Assembly (NCBI GenBank): GCA_036562565.1 | Contig: DATCJY010000043.1 | Span: forward strand, 1 to 64,000 | Source of the DNA: DATCJY01 sp036562565 | GTDB lineage: Bacteria; Bacteroidota; Bacteroidia; Flavobacteriales_D; Sanyastnellaceae | Length of the DNA: 64,000 nucleotides | Reading direction: 5' to 3' | Shown here: one piece after another, positions 23,529-32,617 of the stretch | Layout: the number at the start of each line of letters is the position of its first letter | How positions within the stretch are numbered: the first letter of the stretch is position 1 | Translations under genes and position numbers: made by a program | The notes under the pieces: generated by a model | The model's database searches: none | Told to the model about the DNA's origin: nothing | What the model saw: the letters and a program-made list of their open reading frames with translations, nothing else

Positions 23529-24932
23529 ATGAAGGCTCCCACTCATGATATTACTGTCACAAAGAGGGTGTTGCCAATGGTCTTGGCCACATCCATCTTC
23601 ATGCAGATGTTGGACTCTACGATTCTCAACACTTCGTTGCCAACGATTGCCAAAGCGTTGAATGAATCCCCGCTTGACATGCAGAACGCGATAGTGAGCT
23701 ATGTATTGACACTGGCTCTGTTCATGCCGGTGAGCGGATTTCTTGCTGACAAATTCGGAACGCGCAGAATTTTCATTTTGTCATTGGTGCTCTTCAGCTT
23801 GGGGTCATTGATTTGTTCAATGTCACAAAGCCTCACGCACCTCATCATTGCACGTGTGATCCAAGGATTGGGAGGAAGCATGATGACCCCCGTAGGGAAG
23901 CTCTGCCTCATAAAAACATTTCCGAAGGATGAACTGCTCAAGGCATTGAACTATGCCATTGTACCAGCGCTCATTGGTCCTGTGCTCGGGCCGTTGGTGG
24001 GGGGCTACATGGTTGATTACCTATCGTGGCATTGGATTTTTCTTATTAATATTCCAATAGGCGTGGCCGGTATCATCTTGAGTTGGAAGTATATGCCCAA
24101 TTACACGGCAACCAATATCGACTTTGACCTCAAAGGATTTATCATCTTCGCCAGCGGTTCATTGCTCATATCCATGGCTCTGGAGCTGATGGGAAACAGT
24201 GTGAAGACAACCCCCATCCTCGGGATTCTTCTTGCAGGCTTCCTGATGATGTACTTGTATTTCAAACACGCCAGAAAAGATGATAATCCACTATTTCCGC
24301 TCAATTTGTTTCAAGTAAGAACATTTAGAGTAGGGCTGCTGGGCAATCTTGCCACTCGACTTGGAATCAGTTCTGTGCCATTGTTATTGCCGATGATGAT
24401 ACAGATAGCCTTTGGAAAATCGGCAGTAGTATCCGGTTGGATTGTAGCTCCCATGGCCTTGACAGCGATGTTCGGCAAATCAGCTGTGATTCCGATTTTG
24501 AACAAATTCGGTTATCGCAAAACGCTCATGGTAAACACCTTCATCATCGGGCTATTGATATGTACGATGGCTATTCCTACCATTCACAGCTCCATTTATT
24601 GGTACCTCCCCATTATTTCAGTCATGGGCTTTTTTAATTCCATTCAGTTTGCCTCCATGAACTCCATATCCATTGCCGATTTGCGACAATACCACACCAG
24701 CAGCGGAAACTCATTGGTATCCGTAAACCAGCAGCTGGCAATCGGTTTCGGAGTAGCATTCGGGCTGATAGTATTAAAACTCTTTGAAGGCGACCAAAAG
24801 CTCATCCACAACGAAATACACAATGCCTTCCGCTATACCTTCTTAGTCATTGGTGGACTCACGATTATCTCAGGACTTGTATTTAGAAGGCTTCATTTTA
24901 CAGATGGGGACAATCTGCGCTCGCATGATTGA
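23529..24932 (+). CDS. MFS exporter, DHA2 (EmrB/QacA) type
   Basis: A 467-residue inner-membrane transporter with about 14 hydrophobic helices. Motif C-like sequences of drug:H+ antiporters are present (FMQMLDSTILNTSLPTIA at 20-40, ARVIQGLGGSMMTPVGK near 120, VPALIGPVLGPLVGGYMVDY near 150). The loop motif GFLADKFGTRR is the MFS motif A. It would export small amphipathic compounds using the proton gradient. No EmrA adaptor or TolC-like gene is adjacent; the substrate is unknown. Confidence 0.92.
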   Translation: MKAPTHDITVTKRVLPMVLATSIFMQMLDSTILNTSLPTIAKALNESPLDMQNAIVSYVLTLALFMPVSGFLADKFGTRRIFILSLVLFSLGSLICSMSQSLTHLIIARVIQGLGGSMMTPVGKLCLIKTFPKDELLKALNYAIVPALIGPVLGPLVGGYMVDYLSWHWIFLINIPIGVAGIILSWKYMPNYTATNIDFDLKGFIIFASGSLLISMALELMGNSVKTTPILGILLAGFLMMYLYFKHARKDDNPLFPLNLFQVRTFRVGLLGNLATRLGISSVPLLLPMMIQIAFGKSAVVSGWIVAPMALTAMFGKSAVIPILNKFGYRKTLMVNTFIIGLLICTMAIPTIHSSIYWYLPIISVMGFFNSIQFASMNSISIADLRQYHTSSGNSLVSVNQQLAIGFGVAFGLIVLKLFEGDQKLIHNEIHNAFRYTFLVIGGLTIISGLVFRRLHFTDGDNLRSHD

Positions 24933-25059
24933 TGCTCAAGAGGTCACTTTTGAGAGAATACACCTTGAAATTAAATCCTTACAAAATCAATTCAATAAAA
25001 AATAAAGGATAAAATTTTATCGTGATTTCTTTTTGAAGGACGGGCATAAAAACTCCCAA

Positions 25060-25092
25060 AAACAAAAATCCCTGTAAGGGAACTTACAGGGC
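25060..25092 (-). terminator. Terminator of tRNA-Ser
   Basis: CCCTGTAAG (25070-25078), loop GGAA, CTTACAGGG (25083-25091). On the minus strand it is followed by ATTTTTGTTTTT and lies 22 nt behind the tRNA. Confidence 0.85.
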
Positions 25093-25113
25093 TCTGTTTT
25101 TAATCGTTGAGTG

Positions 25114-25198
25114 CGGAGAGAGAGGGATTCGAACCCCCGGAGCTGTTACACTCAACAGTTTTCAAGACTGCCGCAATCGACCACTCTGCCATCTCTCC
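25114..25198 (-). tRNA. tRNA-Ser (TGA)
   Basis: On the minus strand the acceptor GGAGAGA (25198-25192) pairs with TCTCTCC (25121-25115), discriminator G at 25114. The anticodon loop CTTGAAA holds TGA at 25164-25162. The long variable arm (GTTGAGTGTAACAGCTC region) is the class II feature of tRNA-Ser. The T loop is TTCGAAT. Confidence 0.97.
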
Positions 25199-25444
25199 GC
25201 GGCAAAAGTATTTCATTTTTGAATCGTTCAAAGCGATTTTTTTAATTCTCGAAAAAAAATTTTCTAGTGATTTGAAAACAACCAAATTAAAAATTGATTT
25301 TTTTTTGTTTGCCTCCCAAAAATGGTTGTTTTCGGGCGTTTCAGGACATCTTTCGGTTGTGATAATTTGCCATTTCTGGGTACTTCACCACTGAAATGTG
25401 CAAAGAAGAGGGGTTATCTTTACCGCAGTAAATCATCCCGGGAC

Positions 25445-26914
25445 ATGAAAAACAAATTCCTTCTGATAGCAGCCCTGATTATGTTGAGTTCGCAAGTCTT
25501 TGCACTGCGGGCTTACTTTGATTATAAGGTGTTTAACCATCCTGCAGACGGTCCCTATGTGGAGTTCGTTACCTCTTTTGACGGTACAACCTTCATGCTA
25601 GCTCCTGCAGATTCCGGACTCTATATGAGCAAAGCGGAACTCATGATTATCATCTCCCAAAATGGCAACATCGTTGATTACAGAAAATTAAACATCAATG
25701 GGCCATTGGTGGAGGCCAACGCTCCACAAGATTTCATGTCGCTTGAGCGCTTCCTGTTGCCAAATGGACACTATGATGTGGAACTGGAAATCAAGGACCT
25801 CATAAGAGGCGGTGATGCCGAATCATTCCAACAAGAAATTGATATTAAGGTTCCTACCTCAGGCATCCATATTTCCGATATTCAGTTCATCAGTGCTTAC
25901 CGTAAAACCACGGAAGAAAACGCATTCAGCAAAGCCGGCTATGATTTGATTCCATACGTATCCAATTATTTCCCCACGGAGATGAACACCATCATGTTCT
26001 ACTCCGAAATCTATGGTACTGATGAAGTATTTGGAAAAGGCGAGCCATTTGTTTACACCATTTGCGTTTTGGATGCGGACTTCAGACAAATAGAAAGCTG
26101 CAAGAAAATCAAACGCGAGAAGTCTGCATCTGTAGTTCCGATGATACAGAACGTGAACATTGCAGAGCTACCGACCGGTGAATACAAACTGCGCCTCGAA
26201 ATACGCAACCGTGAGAATGTGGTGGTCTATGAAAAGGAGCGATCATTTTCTCGCTCAAAAATCAGGACCATGCCTGATAGTGAAATTGTAGTGGACAATG
26301 CAACTGTTGCCAATTCATTCGCGGCACAGTACACAGACCGCGATCAACTATACAAATTAATTGAAGCACACATGCCAATAGCCGAAGGATTGGACCGTAT
26401 CACCATCAACAACCAATTGCGTGAAGCGGACTTGCAAATGCTGCAAAGCTTCTTGTACACCTTTTGGTATAGAAAGGACAAAGTCAATCCGGAAGCCGCC
26501 TGGAGAGCCTATGAAAAGCAACTCAAAGAAGTTGATGTAGCATTTGGTAATGGTAAGAAGCCCGGATGGAAAACCGATAGGGGAAGGGTATATCTCCAAT
26601 ACGGTCCCCCGAACACCCGTGCTATACGCCACAATGAGACGAATTATTTCCCATTTGAAATTTGGCATTATTATGAAACCAACAATGGACTTCATGACAG
26701 ACGTTTTCTGTTCTACAGTACTGACCTGAGCATGGATATGGAACTCTTGCACAGCGATGTACCCAATGAGGTGCAGAATTATCAATGGAAGGAGATGGTT
26801 CGCTCAAGGCCGTTGGCACTCGACATGGGAAAGGCCTCCAATCTCAACTCCAATCAGAAAACCGATCCATTCAGCCAAGATGAATTGGAGAATCTATGGT
26901 TTACTCCCTACTAG
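25445..26914 (+). CDS. GWxTD-domain exported protein
   Basis: A 489-residue protein with signal peptide (MKNKFLLIAALIMLSSQVFA). The C-terminal GWxTD domain (about 335-480) is recognised by WYRKDKVNPEAAWRAYEKQL, PGWKTDRGRVYLQYGPPN and FEIWHYY. The N-terminal two thirds are beta-rich and unnamed. GWxTD proteins are found in Bacteroidota and relatives and have no proven function. I start at 25445 because the 41 residues before it lack signal character and overlap a T-rich leader. It is followed after 42 nt by a glycosyltransferase gene and may share its transcript. Confidence 0.87.
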   Translation: MKNKFLLIAALIMLSSQVFALRAYFDYKVFNHPADGPYVEFVTSFDGTTFMLAPADSGLYMSKAELMIIISQNGNIVDYRKLNINGPLVEANAPQDFMSLERFLLPNGHYDVELEIKDLIRGGDAESFQQEIDIKVPTSGIHISDIQFISAYRKTTEENAFSKAGYDLIPYVSNYFPTEMNTIMFYSEIYGTDEVFGKGEPFVYTICVLDADFRQIESCKKIKREKSASVVPMIQNVNIAELPTGEYKLRLEIRNRENVVVYEKERSFSRSKIRTMPDSEIVVDNATVANSFAAQYTDRDQLYKLIEAHMPIAEGLDRITINNQLREADLQMLQSFLYTFWYRKDKVNPEAAWRAYEKQLKEVDVAFGNGKKPGWKTDRGRVYLQYGPPNTRAIRHNETNYFPFEIWHYYETNNGLHDRRFLFYSTDLSMDMELLHSDVPNEVQNYQWKEMVRSRPLALDMGKASNLNSNQKTDPFSQDELENLWFTPY

Positions 26915-26956
26915 TTTGACTATTTTCGCGCGCCTTGCATAAATAATATTCACCAT

Positions 26957-27991
26957 TTGAAGCCTGTCGCTGTAGTCATACTAAATTGGAACGGAGAGAA
27001 ATTCCTGAAGCAATTTTTGCCTTCTGTGATTGAGCACAGCAGTGACTTGGCGGATATTTACGTGATTGACAATCATTCGGAAGACAAGTCCATTTCATTC
27101 GTAGAGCAAAACTATCCACAGGTGAAAATTATTCGCCTCGATTACAACTATGGTTTTGCAGGAGGCTACAATCGCGGTCTGGTAGGCATTCCCAATGAAT
27201 ATTACATTCTACTGAACTCCGATGTTGAAGTGACACCTAACTGGATCCGTCCGGTTTTGACTTACATGCAATCACAAGAAGGAATGGTAGCTTGCCAACC
27301 CAAGATTCTAGATTATCACCGTAAAGAATGGTTTGAATATGCCGGTGCAGCCGGTGGTTATATCGACAAGGATGCATTTGCATTTTGTGCCGGTCGCATC
27401 TTTTATCGCTTTGAAAAAGACGAAGGTCAATACACGGAAAACGAAGAAGTATTTTGGGCTTCAGGTGCTGCGATGTTCATCAAGCGCAGTGCTTGGGAAG
27501 AGGTTCACGGACTTGATACCGACTTCTTTGCGCACATGGAAGAGATAGACCTTTGCTGGCGCCTGAAGAACAGGGGCTACAAAGTGGGCTCATGTCGCCA
27601 GTCTGTGGTGTACCACTATGGAGGCGGAACCTTGGACCGACAAAGCCCCTTCAAGACCTATCTCAACTTCCGCAACAATCTTTATATGATTGTAAAAAAC
27701 TATCGTTCCGGTGCGTTGTTCCCAAAAGTATTTCGCAGATTGTGCCTGGACGGTATTGCAGGTCTTCGATTTATTCGCGAGGGCAAATTCAAGCATTGTT
27801 ACTCCGTCATCAAAGCACATTTTAGTTTTTACAAGCATCTTCCTCAATTGCTCAAGAAGCGCAAATCAGACGAACCATATTGCCATACACCCAACCTTGC
27901 GGGCATGTACCGCGGCAGCATCATCAAGCATTTCTTCCTTTACAAACGCAAGCATTTGGCAGACCTTAAAAAGGAATTATTTTTGAAATAA
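26957..27991 (+). CDS. GT2-family glycosyltransferase, TTG start
   Basis: A 344-residue GT-A enzyme that begins KPVAVVILNWNGEKFL, followed by the nucleotide-sugar segment IDNHSEDKS and the metal-binding YILLNSDVEV (DxD-type Ser-Asp-Val). The catalytic-base region ASGAAMFIKRSAWEEVHGLDTDFFAHMEEIDLCWRL matches rhamnosyltransferase-like GT2 proteins. The only start that fits is TTG at 26957; no in-frame ATG or GTG lies just upstream. The sugar transferred is unknown. Confidence 0.9.
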   Translation: MKPVAVVILNWNGEKFLKQFLPSVIEHSSDLADIYVIDNHSEDKSISFVEQNYPQVKIIRLDYNYGFAGGYNRGLVGIPNEYYILLNSDVEVTPNWIRPVLTYMQSQEGMVACQPKILDYHRKEWFEYAGAAGGYIDKDAFAFCAGRIFYRFEKDEGQYTENEEVFWASGAAMFIKRSAWEEVHGLDTDFFAHMEEIDLCWRLKNRGYKVGSCRQSVVYHYGGGTLDRQSPFKTYLNFRNNLYMIVKNYRSGALFPKVFRRLCLDGIAGLRFIREGKFKHCYSVIKAHFSFYKHLPQLLKKRKSDEPYCHTPNLAGMYRGSIIKHFFLYKRKHLADLKKELFLK

Positions 27992-27998
27992 TAAACCT

Positions 27999-28054
27999 GA
28001 ATTCTCTGACCTTCCCTTGATGTAAAATCAGCACCATGGTGGTGCAGAGAATTC
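27999..28054. repeat. Nested inverted repeat before comEC
   Basis: GAATTCTCTG (27999-28008) is the exact inverse of CAGAGAATTC (28045-28054). Inside it, GCACCA (28031-28036) pairs with TGGTGC (28040-28045). Together they can form a branched structure. No T run follows, so it is not an obvious terminator. An in-frame ATG at 28036 lies inside it. Confidence 0.6.
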
Positions 28055-28071
28055 CCAATTCCTGCGCAGTC

Positions 28072-30201
28072 ATGGTATATGTCTGGAAGAGGTCCCCGCT
28101 TTTGCAATTACTGGTTCCCTTTGTGGTCGGCATTCTGCTGCAAATTCATGTCGGTATTGATTGGCGCTATGCGCTTATGGGAACCATTCTGTTCATCTCC
28201 TTGTGGTACTATTATGGATTTGTAGTAAAAATCAAATTCAACAATCGTTGGATACATGGCGTTCTAATCAATGGAACATTAGTGGGATTGGGCGTTCTAT
28301 TGACCATATCCAAAAATCCGTTGCTGCACGAAAGACACATAAATAATATTCCTCAAGACACATATGATTTAATAGAAGTGCGCATAGCTGAAGCTCCGAT
28401 ACTCAAAAGTAAAAGCTATAAATCCGTAACTGAAATATTGGCAACTTGGAAAGGGAATGAACGACAAAAAGCGACTGGTGAATTACTTCTGTACATCGAG
28501 AACGACAGCCTCGCGCAAATCCTTTCCGTAGATGACACCTTGTTGTTGGCTACCAAGATTAGTGAGCTCCATGAAGTACAAAACCCTTTTGAGTTCAACT
28601 ACCGTCAATACCTCAACAACCATTTTATATATGCCCAAGCATATGTGAGCACGGAGAACTGGGCACTCAAGAGCAAAGCGCACCGCCATTCGTTTACCGG
28701 ATTTTTTATAACTATTCGGGAAAAAATGTTGGCGCAATTACGCGCCTACGGTGTGGAAGGGCAGGAGTATGCCGTTCTTTCCGCGCTCGTATTGGGTAAA
28801 ACCTCCGAGATTGATTACCACTTGATGCTTTCTTATGCGAGTGCCGGTGCGATCCACATTCTCGCGGTTTCCGGTTTGCATGTGGGACTCATTTATATGT
28901 TGCTATCACCCTTGCTGAAACGATTACCTAAGACCAAACGCTGGTGGTGGATAAAGATTATAGTGCCTTGCGTATTGCTTTGGATGTATGCCGGCATTAC
29001 CGGTTTCTCGCCATCCGTATTGCGTGCGGCATGTATGTTCTCCATCTTTATTCTATCCGAGAGCCTGGCCAAAAAGAACAACATTTATAATTCAATGAGT
29101 GCCTCGGCTCTTGTCTTGCTTTGGTGGAACCCCTATATGATTATGGAAGTCGGCTTTCAACTTTCATATCTCGCAGTGCTTGGAATTGTTGTTTTGCAAG
29201 ATCCGATATACAAACTAATCTATACCACAAATTTCATTTTGCGCTGGATGTGGAGTTTGACGGCTGTATCCATTTCCGCACAGATTTCTACCTTCTCATT
29301 GGGATTGCTCTATTTCCATCAATTCCCAAATCTGTTCCTCATCTCCAACCTCTTTGTCATTCCGCTTTCTACTTTAATATTATATGTATCGCTCGCATTT
29401 TATCCGGCACTATTATTTCCACCGCTCGCCAAAATATTGATATGGATAAGCACGAATTTCACATGGCTCATGAATCAATCAATGCTGTTTGTAGATAGCT
29501 TACCCTACAGCATTACACAAAACATCTCCATCAGCATTTTAGAATCGTATCTCATTGCCGGCATCAGCATATTTGGCTGTTACTGGCTATTATGGCGAAA
29601 GCCCAATGCCATAGCCCCTATGTTGGCATGTACTTGCGTTTTGTGTGTTACACAGGTTTCCGAAAAAGTCCAGATTCTGCGCAACAATGAAATATGCATC
29701 CATGCAATTCCGAAACACCAATGCATTACCTACAGCGAAGGAGAAACCGGAACCATCTTCTACACCAACAATTTGGTAGATAAAGAATCGGCAAAGCGCT
29801 TTCACCTCAAGAACTATTGGGATCACTTGGGGATAAAAGAGTTTCACTTTGTGAACATGGACAGTCTGTTGCAATACGATGGAAAGAATATCAGCTACCG
29901 GTATCCATATCTTGAAATAAATGGCCTCCGGTTCTGTTGGCTGGACTCACTGTCCATACGCACCATGCATGACATCCATGCCGACATCTTTATTTTGGAT
30001 GAACCAGCCCGTTCCATCTATCTGCAAAACGATGACATCGAACTATTGAAAAACAAGGTGGTGATACTGGGAGAGGGGATAGGGCAGAAGAAGGCAACTT
30101 TTATAAGCGAACAATTTCCGGAAAAATCATGCTATCGTTTAAGCTCAGGAGCGTTGATTATTCGTGACAAAACAGTATTTCATTTCTCGGAATTCTATTG
30201 A
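28072..30201 (+). CDS. comEC: ComEC/Rec2-family DNA-uptake channel
   Basis: A 709-residue polytopic membrane protein that would carry transforming single-stranded DNA across the inner membrane. It has an N-terminal DUF4131-like domain (about 30-200) and the ComEC transmembrane core with GAIHILAVSGLHVGLIY and GITGFSPSVLRAACMF. The C-terminal tail of about 160 residues does not show the HxHxDH metal motif of the metallo-beta-lactamase domain found in Bacillus ComEC, as is usual for Bacteroidota. I use the start at 28072 (MVYVWKRSPLLQLLVPF), because family members begin just before the first helix; an ATG at 28036 is inside an inverted repeat. The stop is 16 nt before the next gene. Confidence 0.9.
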   Translation: MVYVWKRSPLLQLLVPFVVGILLQIHVGIDWRYALMGTILFISLWYYYGFVVKIKFNNRWIHGVLINGTLVGLGVLLTISKNPLLHERHINNIPQDTYDLIEVRIAEAPILKSKSYKSVTEILATWKGNERQKATGELLLYIENDSLAQILSVDDTLLLATKISELHEVQNPFEFNYRQYLNNHFIYAQAYVSTENWALKSKAHRHSFTGFFITIREKMLAQLRAYGVEGQEYAVLSALVLGKTSEIDYHLMLSYASAGAIHILAVSGLHVGLIYMLLSPLLKRLPKTKRWWWIKIIVPCVLLWMYAGITGFSPSVLRAACMFSIFILSESLAKKNNIYNSMSASALVLLWWNPYMIMEVGFQLSYLAVLGIVVLQDPIYKLIYTTNFILRWMWSLTAVSISAQISTFSLGLLYFHQFPNLFLISNLFVIPLSTLILYVSLAFYPALLFPPLAKILIWISTNFTWLMNQSMLFVDSLPYSITQNISISILESYLIAGISIFGCYWLLWRKPNAIAPMLACTCVLCVTQVSEKVQILRNNEICIHAIPKHQCITYSEGETGTIFYTNNLVDKESAKRFHLKNYWDHLGIKEFHFVNMDSLLQYDGKNISYRYPYLEINGLRFCWLDSLSIRTMHDIHADIFILDEPARSIYLQNDDIELLKNKVVILGEGIGQKKATFISEQFPEKSCYRLSSGALIIRDKTVFHFSEFY

Positions 30202-30217
30202 TAATTTTACCCTCTGT

Positions 30218-31081
30218 ATGCCACAAGGATTGAAACTCATTGAATGTCCAAGAGATGCCATGCAAGGCATCGCTACCTGGATTCCGACTGAAATGAAAGT
30301 CAAATACATCAACCAACTCTTACGTGTTGGTTTTGACACGATTGACTTCGGAAGTTTTGTTTCCCCCAAAGCCATTCCTCAAATGAAGGACACTGCTGAA
30401 GTTCTGAGCAAATTGGACATTTCAAGAGCTTCTTCGAAACTGCTGGCCATAGTAGCCAATGTGCGTGGAGCAGAGGATGCCGTTCAGTTTGGCGAAATTC
30501 AATACCTCGGTTATCCGTTTTCGATTTCAGAGACATTCCAGTTGCGCAATACCAATTCAACGATTGAGCAATCGCTCTATCGTGTTTCTGAAATTCAGAA
30601 CATCGCCATCAAGAATGACCGCGAGCTGGTGGTGTACATCTCCATGGGATTTGGCAATCCATATGGAGACAAATGGAGTCCTGAAATTGCAATTGAATGG
30701 AGTGAACGATTGTACCGCGAATTGGGTGTCAAGATTTTGGCACTCAGTGATACCATTGGCGTAGCAACACCGGAAATTATTACCGAATTATTTACCAATT
30801 TAATTCCTGCCATTCCGGAAGTAGAGTTCGGAGCGCATTTGCACACCACGCCACATACGTATCGTGAAAAAATAGAAGCAGCCTACAACGCAGGTTGCCG
30901 CAGATTTGACGGAGCGATTAAAGGATTTGGAGGTTGTCCGATGGCAAAAGACGAGCTCACAGGCAATATGCCAATGGAAAAAATGATTGCCTATTTTGAA
31001 GAACAAGAAATAGCAACCAATATTTCAATGAATGAATTGGAAGGAGCTATCGCACTGGCGTCACAAGTGTTTCCTTCTTAA
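30218..31081 (+). CDS. Hydroxymethylglutaryl-CoA lyase
   Basis: Splits HMG-CoA to acetoacetate and acetyl-CoA, the last step of leucine degradation. The 287-residue TIM-barrel protein has PRDAMQ (Arg12, Asp13), metal ligands His207 and His209 (GAHLHTTPH), loop Cys240 in the signature GFGGCPMAKDELTGN, and Asn250. At the position of catalytic Glu72 of the human enzyme it has Asp43 (TIDFGSFVSPK). I recall this as typical of Bacteroidota relatives, so activity is likely kept. I start at 30218, since the in-frame ATG at 30164 lies inside comEC. Confidence 0.9.
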   Translation: MPQGLKLIECPRDAMQGIATWIPTEMKVKYINQLLRVGFDTIDFGSFVSPKAIPQMKDTAEVLSKLDISRASSKLLAIVANVRGAEDAVQFGEIQYLGYPFSISETFQLRNTNSTIEQSLYRVSEIQNIAIKNDRELVVYISMGFGNPYGDKWSPEIAIEWSERLYRELGVKILALSDTIGVATPEIITELFTNLIPAIPEVEFGAHLHTTPHTYREKIEAAYNAGCRRFDGAIKGFGGCPMAKDELTGNMPMEKMIAYFEEQEIATNISMNELEGAIALASQVFPS

Positions 31082-31203
31082 TTCAAATTGTGATTGAAAT
31101 TCTCAAATCCCCAGACATAACGGGTGAGCTGAATGTTCTCAAATTTCTTGATGTTAATGCGAATCTTACATTTGCGAACATTAAAAGTAGGTTTCTTTTT
31201 CAT
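31078..31203 (-). CDS. Candidate small basic protein, 41 residues
   Basis: Not recognised. A short frame opening MKKKPTFNVRKCKIRINIKK and ending RYVWGFENFNHNLN. It is strongly basic in its first half and has well-spread Trp, Tyr and Phe, unlike random sequence. It ends 4 nt into the 3' end of the HMG-CoA lyase gene on the other strand. No Bacteroidota promoter is obvious upstream. It might be a small conserved protein of nucleic-acid-binding type; evidence is composition only. Confidence 0.4.
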   Translation of the reverse strand: MKKKPTFNVRKCKIRINIKKFENIQLTRYVWGFENFNHNLN

Positions 31204-31424
31204 AAAACGAGGGTGTTGTTAGGAGTGCTCATGTTTACGGTATGAATTCCCGAAAGTTTCAATACATCCTCAATTAAAATCGCAGCAGACATTAAATAGC
31301 TGTAATTCACAAGTGTAGCATCGAATAAAAAATTTAAAACTCACATTGCGACAAACGATGCACACCAATGGTTAAACATTGTTGTGAATACAAAGAACCC
31401 CTGTACATCGGGTCTAAAGAAATG

Positions 31425-31432
31425 TAGGTTTG
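31425..31432 (+). promoter_or_regulatory. -7 element upstream of gap
   Basis: TAGGTTTG, a perfect TAnnTTTG, 25 nt before the gap ATG. No clear TTG about 19 nt further upstream. Confidence 0.4.
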
Positions 31433-31457
31433 TGCCATCAATTATTATACAAACAAT

Positions 31458-32459
31458 ATGAAAACTCCCCGAATAGCCATCAATGGTTTTGGACGTATAG
31501 GCCGCACCCTGACAGGCCTCTTGCTCCGGGATAAACGATTTGACTTGGTCGCAATCAATGACCTAGCAGATGTAAAAACGATGGCTCACCTCTTTAAATA
31601 TGACTCCATTCATGGGGTGAGGGATGTTCAGGTTGAAACCAAAGCCGATGAACTCATTATCGAAGGCAAGCCAATTCAATTTCTAAATTGCAAAAACCTA
31701 GAAGACCTTCCTTGGTCGAAGTTGGATATTGATGTAGTAGTGGAGTGTACCGGTGTGTTCAAAAGCAAAGTGATGCTTGAAAGGCATCTAGCAGCCGGTG
31801 CAAAACGCGTACTCTTGAGCGTACCACCTGAAGACGACAGCATAAAAACATTGGTTCTTGGTGTCAATGATCATTTACTCGATGCCGGTGATACCATTAT
31901 CTCCAATGCATCCTGCACAACCAACAACGCAGCTCCAATGATTCAGCTGCTGGATGAATTGTGCAACATAGAAAGTTGCTACATCACTACTGTACATAGT
32001 TATACCGGAGATCAGCGCCTGCACGATGCACCACACAAAGATTTGCGTAGGAGCAGAGCCGCAGGACTTTCCATCATTCCCACCACCACGGGAGCTGCAA
32101 AAGCACTCACCAAAGTATTCCCGCATCTCACTGGCAGCATGGGAGGATGTGGCATGCGCGTGCCAGTGCCCAACGGTTCACTCACCGATATTACTTGTAC
32201 AGTGAAGAATCCTAAATCAGCACAAGTAATAAATGATTATTTCCGTCAAGCATCTGAAGGTCGCTTAGCTGGAATATTGCAATACACCGAAGACCCTATC
32301 GTATCGGTAGATGTCATTGACAATCCACATTCGTGCGTGTTTGACGCACAACTTACTTCGGTGATAGGCAACATGGTAAAAGTGGTGGGGTGGTATGACA
32401 ATGAGTTTGGATATTCCAATCGCCTGCGCGACCTGCTCGCACGCATGACGAATGCCTAA
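31458..32459 (+). CDS. gap: Type I glyceraldehyde-3-phosphate dehydrogenase, divergent
   Basis: Oxidises glyceraldehyde 3-phosphate to 1,3-bisphosphoglycerate in glycolysis, or the reverse. The 333-residue protein has GFGRIGR (11-16), Asp35 (AIND, NAD-type), nucleophile Cys153 in SNASCTTNNAAP and His180 in TTVHSYTGDQ. The usual second Cys of the motif (NASCTTNCLAP) is Asn157 here. SAAGLSIIPTTTGAAKA and WYDNEFGYSNRL are intact. The sequence deviates from standard gapA in the cofactor loop (KYDSIHGV), so it may be a second isozyme. Confidence 0.93.
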   Translation: MKTPRIAINGFGRIGRTLTGLLLRDKRFDLVAINDLADVKTMAHLFKYDSIHGVRDVQVETKADELIIEGKPIQFLNCKNLEDLPWSKLDIDVVVECTGVFKSKVMLERHLAAGAKRVLLSVPPEDDSIKTLVLGVNDHLLDAGDTIISNASCTTNNAAPMIQLLDELCNIESCYITTVHSYTGDQRLHDAPHKDLRRSRAAGLSIIPTTTGAAKALTKVFPHLTGSMGGCGMRVPVPNGSLTDITCTVKNPKSAQVINDYFRQASEGRLAGILQYTEDPIVSVDVIDNPHSCVFDAQLTSVIGNMVKVVGWYDNEFGYSNRLRDLLARMTNA

Positions 32460-32617
32460 AATTACCGTCAACATTCGGGACAAAGTGTCATATTGAAAAC
32501 TTAAATCACTACTGTACAACCATTTAAACAGTAGTTAATCCTTTTTTCACGGAATCTTGCGCCCGATTTGGCATATTTGCAGCCCTAAAAAAGAAATCAC
32601 ATCTGTAAAAAGATAAA

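Noticed and set aside
32557..32579. TTG and CATATTTG upstream of the DUF5606 gene as a promoter
   Set aside because: The -7 box has C instead of T at its first base and the TTG is only 12 nt away, outside the usual 17-23 nt.
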